Source of the DNA: Branchiostoma floridae
Lineage: Eukaryota; Chordata; Leptocardii; Amphioxiformes; Branchiostomatidae
DNA: 64,000 nucleotides
Assembly (NCBI RefSeq): GCF_000003815.2
Contig: NC_049995.1
Coordinates: forward strand, 7,771,626-7,835,625
Direction of reading: 5' to 3'
The stretch's first letter is position 1; each line of letters starts with the position of its first letter. Shown piece after piece: positions 10,480 through 21,700 of this stretch. The position numbers and the translations under genes are program-made. The notes under the pieces are model-generated. The model searched no databases. It was not told the DNA's origin and saw only the letters and a list, made by a program, of their open reading frames with translations.

Positions 10480-12190
10480 AGGTAAGATGTCTGTATCTGT
10501 ATCTGTACTAGTATCTATATAGCCGGTATAACCGCCCTTCGGCGTAACACACCAGCTTCGCAGGCACGCGGTGCGGCAGCAGCTGGTTATATTACACTGA
10601 ACGATCCGTCACACCTAACTTCTGCACATCTATCTGCAAGCGTTCTTGAAAACTATCCAGAGAAGATGCCTCTACTGTGCTTGGTGATAACAAGTTCCAC
10701 TCTACGATAGTTCTGGGAAAATACGAAGATTTTATAATATAGGGAGTCTAAATTTATTGGTGAGTCACGGTAAGTGACTATAGTAGGGGGTCCAAATTTC
10801 TTGGTATTCTAAGACAAGCGCGTCCAGATGACGCCTTGACGCGTGCCTGGCTAAAAGCCTGATTCAGGTACAGGTACATTTGTACAGTCCAGGTGCAGAG
10901 GATCAGGTCCAGACCTGAACCTGAAGCTAATTATCTGTGAAAACTTGTGAATGGGCAATACTCAAAACAATGGTGCATTTAGCTACAACTGAATCTGTTT
11001 GGTGAAGTATCCAGCTTTCACTGATGTTTTAAAATCCTAACCAAGTAATGTTAACATTATATAACAGTCAACACTAACTGCCTCTGTTTTAGACCAAGTT
11101 TGACTGTAGAAACCTGGTAAAAATAACTATCAACTCTCCTCTACTTCACTCTTGTTCTTTTCTTGGATCTGTAAGCCCCAAAACACATGAACGTCTGCCG
11201 GTATAATCTGTTCATTTTCGATAGTCCAGCATCTGCTCTACTAATTTTTTTTAGGTCCATTTTTTTTCTGGACCGGTCCAACAAGAAAAAAAAGGGTTTC
11301 ATACCAGGTAAGAAATAGCATTATCTGATTCTAACTAGTCAAGTGTCAGGCTTCTTTCATATTTTTTTTCCTGACAAAAATTAGATTGAACTTTTATATA
11401 CAGATCCGTATCTCGATGGAACGATTTGCACTGTAAATAATTGCACTGTGAAGTGTAAAGTTTTTTGTATGTGTTACGTGTACGTTATGTCATGTGTGAA
11501 CTTTTATGTCCAGGAAGACTAGCGGTGTACCATCTTGTATCACAGCTAATGGACGAATAAAGCCAATTGCTTGTAAATTTTGTACTCAGTTATAAATAAA
11601 TATTATACAATTAATGTAATGCTTTTCAATCTTATGTATCACAACTCTCAAGTCTCGAACATTCTATGCAGGAAGTTGAAACAAAAGATTTCAAAACTGA
11701 GCCATTTCAAGTATGAGCAGATTATAACTTCTACATGAAAAAATTGCGTGTAGTTATGCAATATTTCACACCATATTGAAAATGTAAACGTATGCAAATT
11801 TATTTTTGCCTTGTTCCGTTCCTTTCTCTAGCGATACATTAGAGTAGGGTACCGGTAGAGTAGAAACTAGAATTTAGGCTGGTATGAAAATGAATTTCTT
11901 TGTCATAATAACATATCAAGTTTGAATTTTATTATGGAATATTAGATTACCCAACTATGAATAATTAACACTCAGTCTCTTATCAACTCGAGACGACCAA
12001 AAATTATGACCAACGATTTCCATTAAAGTTCGACGTTTTTGAGTCTAAAAATAACGTAGAGAATAATTTTCTTCAAATAACCATGATTTTCATGGTTTCT
12101 AAATTCAAGAGAGAGTAAATGAAGATTGTTTTCTAACAGAAAAGTCGAGAAAAAATGACAAAATTGGAGCAAAAATGACAAAACTGTACT
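10480..12190. other. Intron or intergenic sequence without recognised features
   Basis: Probably the 5' intron of ZNF706. I see no open reading frame with homology, no RNA gene and no complete mobile element. The strings ACTGTAAATAATTGCACTG and AATAAAGCCAATTGC near 11,430-11,570 may be a retroelement 3' end. Confidence 0.4.
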
Positions 12191-12197
12191 CACCAAC

Positions 12198-12255
12198 TGG
12201 GCTTCGACCGGAAGTAACACGCGGGTCAGAGGTTACCCTCCCGGGAGATAATAAA
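12198..12255 (-). promoter_or_regulatory. Probable ZNF706 first (5' UTR) exon and core promoter
   Basis: On the minus strand the sequence reads ACCTCTGACCCGCGTG, then TTACTTCCGGTCGAAGCC, then CAGTTG followed by the donor GTGAGTACAG. ACTTCCGG is an ETS-family site typical of housekeeping core promoters. The orphan donor pairs with the acceptor just upstream of the ZNF706 start codon at 10,358-10,360. Inferred from splice signals only. Confidence 0.45.
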
Positions 12256-12672
12256 AAACGTAATACCCCGAAATACCAAGTAATACCACGAATTACCAGG
12301 TTAAACATCACGGAACTCAAACATTATGTGCGCATATGTGTTCCCTATATATACAAACCAAACATTTTGTAGTTTATAGGCCCAAAAATTATATTTTCGC
12401 CAAAGAATTCCGCTAGCAAACCACCGCGCGTCGCACGGCATGATATTTCGTGGTATTACGTCTTTTAGCATCTCCCCTGCCCGTCATGCACCACTTCAAC
12501 TTTCGTGCGCTATTATTTCATCTAGCGGTTCAAAATATTATTGCACCTGTAACACGAACCGCCGCATTAATATCATCAGTCTTGTGAGCAAATATTCACG
12601 ACATAAGTTACGCTATATCATATATATCGTTAGATTAGAACAATACAATGCAAATTGTGTCTTTCACTCGAC

Positions 12673-12678
12673 TTTATT
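12673..12678 (-). terminator. Polyadenylation signal AATAAA (unit 1 gene)
   Basis: TTTATT on the plus strand, within CGACTTTATTTTGA, is conserved at the equivalent place in unit 2 (15,269-15,274). It would give a 3' UTR of about 750 bp. Confidence 0.5.
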
Positions 12679-13436
12679 TTGAGCAAAGAAAACTGCAAAA
12701 ATTGAAGTGCATGCCTCGTTCGATTTGAGATATTTTGATTATAAATACAAACAGTTGTAAACTTATTATATATTAACATTAAGAGTTGCGTCAGTTTGCT
12801 TTAACAATAGTATTTACATGGCATCCGTGCGTTAAACAGGTGTTGTAGCATATGGTTGCTTTCTACGAGTGGTGCGTGATTTAGTATGGAGTCTGGTCTT
12901 GCTCGGCGCTTCAAACGGTCGCTGATTCCGGGCTAAATGCGCAACGAATTTGTTTCTGTGTAGAAATTGTCCATGATTTTGGCATGAAATTATGAGGATC
13001 GACCATTAACAATATTGAACTACTTTTTAAATTACTACTAGTGATAGTCAGTCCTCCTTCCGTGTTGGCCCACGTTCTTTTCGAACTTCGATGTTTCTTC
13101 TTACGGTGAACACATTGTTTTGGCTCGAGCTCTTCCATCACCCTCACATACAACGCTGAATGTGAACGTCCATCACAATTAGCAGATCAACCAATGAAAG
13201 CATGGCAAATAGGGACTCGGCCAATGATAGAGCGACAGTGTCGCAATATCAGTCATGTTTCGTCCAACACTGTCCCGGCGAGACTTTTCTCCTTTCTGTT
13301 TCGTTCTTGGGATGACAACTTTCTCCTGGTCGAACCCGCTTAGGCTATCTGGCGGGACAGACGACGATTTCTCCTGTACGTGGTCACGTTGTGTCCCGGT
13401 CCGGTCTTCAGTCGCCAAACAAATCATCTTGTCCCC

Positions 13437-14142
13437 TCATTCCCAGTCCATGGGCGTTTCGTCTTCTGACGACGACTTAGGAAACTGCAGCTGCCAGGTC
13501 AAGAACTCGGAATAAACGCTTGTCTGCCAATCCATGGGTTCGGGCTGTTGTACATATGGATGGAAAATGACAGGGGGCGCTACTGTGTAGAGATTGTGGA
13601 ATTTAGAGACAGGTGGGGTTGTTGAACGGAATGGATCTGGGTAGTGTGGGGGGTGGAGCCTTGGATCAAGACACTGAGAAATGTGCCTTTTCGTTGAGCC
13701 ATTGTTGACTGGCAAGCGTCTCTTCTTTGCCATGGAATCTCTACCATCCTGTATGATAAACATAATGAAAATATGGCTTATAACGCAACGCAAAATGGAA
13801 GACTGTTTACCTATTGTTACCAGTCCTACTTTACTCACTTTGTCAGACAACCGAGTTGCCATGAAGAAAACTGAAATAATGTACTTTTATATGTTTACCA
13901 TGGAAACAGTACAATCAAAACAATAATAATAACGATTATAAACAGCAATAGTTAATTGACAGCTTAGAAATGGTTACTCTTAATCTGGGCCGAGAGAAAA
14001 TATCTTAAGAAACAATCTTCATCCATAGTTCTATAGTTCCAGTGAACACTGGCAGCGTACCGACTTTCAAATGTGAACACATTTTACTTACCATAAAGGT
14101 TTCCCTGTGAATTGCATCGGTACGAGCCCGTTTGATAGCCAT
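13437..14142 (-). CDS. Unrecognised 120-residue basic/proline-rich protein, copy A
   Basis: Two exons, 14,142-14,092 (17 codons, MAIKRARTDAIHRETFM, donor GTAAGT) and 13,748-13,437, join in phase 0. I do not recognise the family. Visible features are two basic clusters (KRAR near residue 4, AKKRRLP near 24) that resemble nuclear localisation signals. A proline-rich middle follows (HPPHYPDPFRSTTPP). Two PMDW motifs are present, PEPMDWQ in the middle and PMDWE at the very C-terminus, the latter preceded by an acidic SSSEDET stretch. The copy at 16 kb has the same exon lengths (51 and 312 bp) and conserves these motifs. The conservation of frame, length and splice sites argues that both copies are real genes. 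A nuclear adaptor-like role would be speculation. Confidence 0.75.
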
Positions 14143-14659
14143 ATCTAAAAAGATGTGTGACGATATTTCACTCGTTAATTTCGCGGACACAATAAGTTTT
14201 CTAGCACAGCGAGAAATTCACTGTAAACAGTGATTTGTTATCGCAAATGCTACTAGTGGTAGTAATGCTGCACTATGGCAACGACGATGGCAAAGAAACG
14301 CACGTGTTCTAACTTACCGGAATTATTACGTTTGATGTGAAATAAAACAAATCAAATCTAAATTACTGTAAGAACATTTGGCCTTTCCAAAACAGTTCAG
14401 AAATATTCTGTTTAATCATCAATATGCGTAATTTGTATGAAATAAGTGGGTGAAAATTGCATCGTTACCTTGTCGCGGTCTTTTTCTATTGTTGGTAATA
14501 GAACAAGTCGTGGTCTAGAAGGGTATGGTAGAATTGTTCTAGAACAACACAAACCGTGTTTCGATTTTTGTCGAGAATTAGGCGGAGAGATCTACCGGTA
14601 TATATTTTGTAAATGTTAGCGAATGTAGATCCCATTACAATGTCTATCACACCATTCAC

Positions 14660-15045
14660 ACCTATTTGTCATTGAAAAAAGCTGTTCACCTTTATTATGC
14701 AATACTAGCACTCCCGTGGAAGCCAGGGTTTCCCTTTGATTGGTGTATTGGAATATTCGTTAATGAATTATGCACACTTACTTTAAACACATCTATTTTA
14801 CTGCGTCCAAAGAGGTTGAAATCATTTTGTAACCTCATTGCTGTCCTTGGTGCTGAATTAACAGGCCATACGAGAACAGGCCTTCTTCTATTCTTCGTTT
14901 ATAGCCGAAGATACCCTTTAAGGGCAGCGAAACTTCCTTTGGGTTTAAACTCCCCGGAGCGCTAATATGAGATCGGTGGGCTGACTGTCTAGGGCCCCCG
15001 AATAAACTCGCTAACTGCCCGATACTGTCTGGCACCCAGGGTAAG
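14660..15045. mobile_element. Degenerate MITE relics between the duplicated units
   Basis: The segment GGGCCCCCGAATAAACTCGC, TAACTGCC is related to the terminus of the MITE at 39,862-39,997. It is followed by TGTCTGGCACCCAGGGTA, which matches the terminus of the element at 23,311-23,558. No intact element remains. Confidence 0.45.
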
Positions 15046-15268
15046 CCGAAAAGAAAACTATTGTATTGGTCCCGTTAACTTCACAAAACCCACTCATTCA
15101 GAAAAAGGTGATACACCTCACTGCTTCCAAACAAAAGGTCAAACCCCAAAAGCATAGAACGTAGTTTATAGCAGTAATTATGCACAGCCTAAGTAACACT
15201 ATATCATATATATCGTTAGATTATAACAATACAATACAAACATGTGACTTTAATGAATTCACCCCGAC

Positions 15269-15274
15269 TTTATT
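15269..15274 (-). terminator. Polyadenylation signal AATAAA (unit 2 gene)
   Basis: Equivalent of the unit 1 signal, in CGACTTTATTTTGA. Conserved position supports function. Confidence 0.5.
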
Positions 15275-16009
15275 TTGATCATGAGCAAAAAACACTACAA
15301 AAAGTGCTTGCCACGTGCGTTCGAGTCGAGATGTTTTGATTAACGTTATATATACAAACAGTTGTACTCAGCTATATCAAAAGTTATAGCACTAACGCTC
15401 TTTGATGCGTCAACTTGCTTTGACAATACACTACATGACATCCGTGCATTGAACAGATGACACTACATATGGTTGCCTCTTACGACTGAAGTGTACTTTG
15501 GTATGCAGTACGGTCTTGTACGCTCTCTCAGTAAGTTCGCTTCCCACCTCGCTGATTTCTGGCTAAGTGCGGTACGGATTGTTTAGAAAGTTGCCGTGAA
15601 AATATAGGGATCAACCATGAACTGAGTTCAGCTAGTTTTTCAATTACTTCCTGCGTCCGTTTGGCCATACGTTGCGTTCGAACTTTGAAGTTCGCTTTTA
15701 CGCTGACACTTTGTTTGGTTCACGTACGATCCTGAATGTCCATCACAATTATCAGTTCAACCAATGGAGGCATGGCAATAAACGACTCGACCAATGAATG
15801 TGAGGCAGCTCACACCACTGTCTTTGAGGCGTCAGCTGTGTCACAATTTCTGTCCTGTTTAGTCCAAGGCTGTGTGAAACTCGTCTGCTCTCTGCTTTTC
15901 TTGGAGTGACAACTTCTTCGTTCCTGGGCTGACTGGCGGGACAGACCACGGTTTCTTGTAGTCACGTTGTGTCTTGGTCTTCAAACACCAAACAAATCAT
16001 CTTGTTCCC

Positions 16010-16645
16010 TCATTCCCAGTCCATGGGTGTTTCTTCTTCTGACGACGACTGAGGAAATTGCCAGGTCACGTACTCTGCATAAACGCTCGTCTGCCAATCC
16101 ATTGGTTCTGGCTGTTGTACATATGGATGGAATATGAAAGGGGGCGCTGCTGTGTAGGGAATGATATTGTGGAATTTAGAGACAGGTGGGGTTGTTGAAC
16201 GGAATGGATCTGGGTAGTGTGGGGGGTGGAGCCTTGGGTCCAAGGACTGGGAAATGTGCCTTTTCGTTGAGCCATTGTTGACCGGCAAGCGTCTCTTCTT
16301 TGCCATGAAATCTCTCACATCCTGTATAATAAACATAATGATAACAAGGTTTACTCAAAGCAACGCAAGGGAAAACGGAAGGCCCTTCGACGCCCACGTG
16401 AAATAAGGTGACGATTGAGAAAGCAGGGTACATTCAGACAGGCGGTTTCGCCGTTGGATGTCCCTGCGCAGGAGGATGACCAACGGTAACTCTGAATTGA
16501 AGAAAATATCTTGAAAAAGTTATCCTCGTCATAGTTTCATCATGACAACGAACGCTAGCGTACCGACTTTCAAATTTTAAAGCATTTTACTTACCATAAA
16601 GGAGTTCGCGTGTACTTCGTTTGTTCGGGCACGTTTGTTGGCCAT
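16010..16645 (-). CDS. Unrecognised 120-residue basic/proline-rich protein, copy B
   Basis: Exons 16,645-16,595 (MANKRARTNEVHANSFM, donor GTAAGT) and 16,321-16,010 join in phase 0. The protein shares KRAR, AKKRRLPVNNGSTKRHIS, HPPHYPDPFRSTTPP, PYVQQPEPMDWQTSVY and the terminal ETPMDWE with copy A. It differs mainly in exon 1 and around residues 70-80 and 95-105, where compensating indels keep the total at 120. The paralogue structure points to selection on the nuclear-signal-like clusters and the two PMDW motifs. Function unknown. Confidence 0.75.
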
Positions 16646-17164
16646 GTTTCACTCGGTGATTTCGCGGATAGAGCACTAAGTAAGCTTTTCTGACACAGCG
16701 AGAAATTCACTACCACAGTGATTTGTTATCGCAAGTGTTACTAGTAGTAGTGATGCTGCACTATGGCAACGACGATGGCAAAGAAACGCACGTGTTCTAA
16801 AACTTATTCCGATTGATTGCGTTTGATGTAAAATGAATACATTAAATCTACATTACTGGAAGAATATTTGACCCCCCAAGAAATAACAGGTAAGAAATAT
16901 TCTATTCAATCCTTGATATGCGTGGTTTGAGTTGTAGAAAAAAAATTGCATCATTACATCTTGGCGTTCTTCTGCTGTTACTCGTACTAGAACAACTCGT
17001 GGCCGAGGAGGGCACGTGGTAAAATTGTTCTGGAACAACAGAAGTCAAAATTCAGTAGCCTTTCTATATATAGCTTTCTATATATAGCCATCCATATCAA
17101 GCTTAATCATTGGGCTGTGGTACGTTAGATGTAAACTAGACTGTATGTTACAACTAGAACGTGG

Positions 17165-17330
17165 TGGGTTCTTTTAACTTGCTCGAGGTGTGACTGTTCT
17201 CAAACACGGGAATTCCATCTATCGTCTTATCTGAGGGACGGCCCTAACCAAAGCTAGGTACTCATTTATACCTGAGTGAGAAAAGTGGCGTTACGTGCCT
17301 TTATCAAGGCTAAAATGGCAGAATTTCAAA
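17165..17330 (-). mobile_element. SINE body fragment
   Basis: Contains TTCTTTTAACTTGCTCGAGG, CTCAAACACGGGAATTCC, TCTGAGGGACGGCCCTAACC and GTGCCTTTATCAAGGC in the same order as the SINE at 38.6-38.9 kb (minus orientation). The tRNA-like head is missing. Confidence 0.6.
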
Positions 17331-17339
17331 CCGGAACCT

Positions 17340-18267
17340 CTGAGTTCTGAAGCTGTTGTTGCTGTTACGTCCCGGGACCTGTCCTTGGTGCTGATCTCCG
17401 TTCTACGTATGTAATACACTTTCTGGGCTTTCGGCTTCCGCCCGGAACCACCAAATGCAATACATGTATGCTGTGTCTAATACTGGTCACAAAGAAAAAC
17501 TATTCTTAGCTTTAAAGAAAAAATATTTGGGATTTGGACCCCGAAATTGAAAATATTCTAGAAAACAAAACTTTCATGTTACAGCTTTTTTTTTGGCATA
17601 CTAGTATTTGCATCACTTCAAATCCCCCTTGTTTGTGAATCGCGTAAGAACAAGCTGCACATGGTATCCTGAGTGAGAAACAGCATCTCAAACCAGACCC
17701 TTCTATTGTAACCAAAGCAACAACATGCTGGTTACCGGTAGGTCATCATTTCTGTTCTTTTACATCTTCTTCGAAGCTTCTTTGACTTTATTTGGAATTC
17801 ACTTTTGCATTCTATGACATTAGTATCAATTTTCTAAACGAAAACTGATGTGTGCAGATATCATCCATATATATTATGAATTAGCATGTAAAAGCTGAAG
17901 TGCAACAACATTAATGTTAATGTCTAGAGTATTTTCTTCTTTTTTTTTTACAAAAACTAATTAGTGCAGCCTCACATCATCATAGCATCTGATTCAGTTG
18001 TAACATTAGGCTGGTAAGCATTGGAAATGATACACAGTCAAACTTGCTAACCATTCAAGTATGCTTTATTATTGCACATTTACTATGACCACTTTGAGGA
18101 AGCTGAATTGATTTTTTTTCAGTAAAGGTATCATTTAGCCCACAATGTATTGTTGTCGTTGGTCTTGTTCACATTGTAGTGTCCAGTAGCACATAAGTCA
18201 GCAAGGTTGTGAAGCCTTCCCTTTATCATGCTTGAGGTATCCTTTTTTGTAGACTTACAGAGGGGCA
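17340..18267. other. Intergenic spacer with repeat fragments
   Basis: No gene seen. Positions 17,750-17,890 carry a fragment of the CCATGTTRATTTG MITE (GATATCATCCATATA). Positions 18,165-18,215 resemble 34,705-34,760 (TGTAGT, then CAGTAGCACATAAGTCAGCAA), probably a dispersed retroelement piece. Confidence 0.4.
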
Positions 18268-18367
18268 NNNNNNNNNNNNNNNNNNNNNNNNNNNNNNNNN
18301 NNNNNNNNNNNNNNNNNNNNNNNNNNNNNNNNNNNNNNNNNNNNNNNNNNNNNNNNNNNNNNNNNNN
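18268..18367. other. Assembly gap of 100 N
   Basis: One hundred consecutive N, the size usually used for a gap of unknown length. Confidence 0.98.
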
Positions 18368-18799
18368 CACAAACACTGCTCAGGAATACACAATGTATAT
18401 ACATATATTAAGTACAGACATTTCCAAGCATATTGTACAAATGATCAAGTACGTCTTGTTCAAATTGAAGACTTAGTCTAGTCTGCAAATTGTAATTTTT
18501 GTTGACAGCAACTTTGTTTGTTATTGAGAAGTTTATTACCAGATTTGTACATTCTAACTTGTGATCTGGTGTGCAATTTTTTCGTCAAAGTCTGAAATAT
18601 CCTAAAACCTCTCCATCCCTCTTCTGGCAAGATTTTGCAACAAAGCGTAAATTTTTGTTTACTGTATAGTTCACCTACTTTTCTCAGTAATGTAATTCTC
18701 ATATAAATATAGTGGTTGAGAGAAAAATTTGATGAATTAGATTTTTTTTTAAACAGGTGTATCAATTTAATGATAATCTATTGGTAATACATTAGACAT

Positions 18800-21700
18800 C
18801 TAGGCATTATGATCGTGTGCTATAAAGCCATATGTTCTTGGATCTACATGCTCCTCATTTACAACCAGTCTCTCCCTATCTTCATCCAATGGAGCGGCCC
18901 GCTTTGCTTCTGATTGGCTCATAGCCCATGATTGGACTGTACCATCTCCCATCAGTACGTAGGTTATGGTGCCAAAAGCGTTGATTCCTGCTGTGATGTA
19001 GAACACGATCTGCCATTGATGCTTGCGAGTTATCCAGGTTTTCTGGGGAAAGAATTGTTGGCTGTAAATTGGATGTTTATTGACAAAAAATTGATAAAAC
19101 CTAAATCCAACCTATCCATACATACCTCCATGCATGCATGCAAATACTAGGTATTTTGAACCTGTACCTAATTGATTTTCATGGTACACCTATGATCTAT
19201 CCATCCCTCCATCCATCCCTCTCTCCCTCCATCCCTCCCTCCCTCCATCCATCCCTCCATCCATCCATCCCTCCATCTATCTCTTAGCTCTATATAAGTG
19301 TCAGTTCCTGATGTTCCTTACCGCATTTTGGGTGAGTATCCCCACCACTGCAGGTCCAGCAAAGCCCGGAATGGTGGCAACACAGTTAGATATCCCCATC
19401 AGTACACCTGCATACCTGTAAGAGGTTCAATAACAAGTCATGACAATTACAAGTGCTCAGGTTGTTAAGGTATAAGGAGTTTTGCCTGATATTGAAAAGA
19501 TCATATACTGTAACTGCATTTAAGTTTGCAGGGATTTATTTTTGGGTTCACAGATGGTTTTGGGTTTGCGGTGAGGAGATCACTAGGAATATACAACCAC
19601 TGTGGACATCTCTGCATCTACAGAAGTATAGTCTGTCCTGTTTTAATGATAATATTAAGCAGTGCAGCCTTCCCTTTGGTGTTCCCCTACCTTGGTGCGA
19701 TATCCAGATGATTGACATTAAACCCAGACATGCACAGTCCCCCCATCGCCACCGAGAATGTCAGGAACACGATGGCCAGCACCTGTTGGCTGCAGTTCAC
19801 GTATCCCGTGGCAACCATGAAGATACCTGGCAACACCAAACCTGGGGGGAAACGCAGAGAACAGTTGTTATTATCAATGCAATATGTAAAGAGGCAATGT
19901 GGTCTTGTGGTTAGGCTTCTTTACATAGAAAAGGTTTGGGGTTCGAATCCATCACAACCATGTGTATACATTTGTATGTTAGTTTAGGCTCCAATGTTCT
20001 TCTGAAAGGAAATTTACACTATAATCAATCACTTGAGGAAATGACTAACTGTTTCAACAGTTAGTCATTTACCTGAGTCAAGTTTAAAAACTGTTACTTA
20101 GTTTTGGTAAAGGGATGTTCCTGAAATGGCATGTTAAGTGGGACAACCATATGTATATTAGTTTAGTACTAAAAAAAAACAACCTGTCAGAACATGAGAT
20201 TCGTCGCCTTCATACATTTTCGTGAATGACTACATACTAATGACCTTGAACCCATGCCAGAATGCTGGGACCCCGACATGCTGCCTTTATACACTTGCTG
20301 AAGCTTCCAGTCTACCAACAGTCGTTACCAAACACGGTCAACAACAACAAACTGCATCAAACTGTCAAAACCCAGGACATCTGGACCATAAAATTTCTGT
20401 TCAGACGCTAAAAAAGCTGTCACCAACCAGATGTCTGCTGTGCCAATGAAAATCTAGAAAAAACTGTGTATAAAACGAACTTTTGTGCGTCCTTACCGCC
20501 ACAGTTGAAGACCTTCCTGACAGCTGTGGTACTGAGGAACTTGTTCTCTCGGAGGAAGTCTGCCAGCTGGCCTCCAAATATGATGACCAGCCAGATACAC
20601 AAGTAAGGTACAGCTGACAGGAACCCGGCCTGGAGATGGTAACATGAAGCATTGGATTTATGCCTATTTCACAATGCTTAAAGATGGCTTAAATATGCAT
20701 GTGCTACTTTAGATGCTTTAAATGAATGCAACATTTATCACTCACTCAGTTAAAAGTTTAAAAAAGTTAAAGTTGCTTGTATATCTGTACAGATGCTTAG
20801 GGGTGGCCCCCATCTCCAATTTGGGTAGCCCTTGGGCCACACATTTGTGCAAGTCACTACAGCAGGGGGCTGGTCCGCTGGTAGTGATGTGTGTTTAACT
20901 TCCATACTCTTCCTCATTAGTGCTGAGAGCTAAGCAGAGAAAGCAGCATGTACCATCTTTAGAGTCTTTGGTATGACTCAGCCGGGGATCGAACTTAAGA
21001 CCTACCGAATGCAAGGCAAGCACTCTACCTACTCGGCCATTGCACCGGTAGCAGTAGGGAAAAATTCATTTAAACTTGCTTAAAAGTAGCTTATGTGCCA
21101 ACTAAGGCTTTATGGTTAGTGAAAAGATACCCTAAATGTAGTTTCTAAGCAAGACTAAATATTCCAGCGATGAGGAAAAGAACACATCTTCATCCAACCA
21201 TCTTTCATTGACGTATGCAACTGGCTATAAAGGAGAGTTTCAACTTAGATCATGTCCTAGACCCAGGACTTTATAATTTCATCTGTGTTAGATCAAACAG
21301 TAGAATCCCCTTCATGTACGTCTAGGTAGATCAGTAAGGGGAGTATAGTTACTGATAATGTACAAAACTATACTTTACAAACCCACTTGTGTGAGATCAA
21401 ACAGTAGAATCTCCTTCATGTATGTAGGCAGGTCGGTGAGGAGAGTGTAGAAGCCCCAGTTGTTGCTGAAGTGAGACAGAACGATCGCCCAGACTGGTGC
21501 AGAGGTCGCAAAGGTCAACCACGGGATGGATTCATTCTGCGAAGGCATGAAAGTTGGTTAACATGAAGAAATAGTACCAAAATGGAAAAATACTTGTGTT
21601 GTAGGATAATGATTGTAGAAGTGACACTAGCGAGATAGCCTTGACAGTCACTGTTGTTAAAGAGGTGAAACTATATGTAGTTGGATAACATGATACCATG

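Larger units (their letters stand above)
12610..14560. repeat. Segmental duplication, unit 1
   Basis: Matches unit 2 (about 15,195-17,040) in the same order. Shared landmarks are ATATCATATATATCGTTAGA, the polyadenylation-like TTTATT, paired CCAAT-containing strings, both coding exons, CAGCGAGAAATTCACT, ATGGCAACGACGATGGCAAA, GCACGTGTTCTA and an AGAACAA-rich tail. The unit carries one complete two-exon gene plus its flanks. Confidence 0.85.
15195..17040. repeat. Segmental duplication, unit 2
   Basis: Second copy of the 12,610-14,560 unit, in direct orientation, about 2.6 kb further on. The non-coding flanks are clearly diverged with many indels, whereas the two coding exons keep identical lengths and frame. 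This indicates that the duplication is not recent and that the coding parts are under constraint. Confidence 0.85.

Noticed and set aside
14666-14965. 99-codon frame between the duplicated genes
   Set aside because: Overlaps MITE relics, no counterpart beside the second unit and no family similarity.
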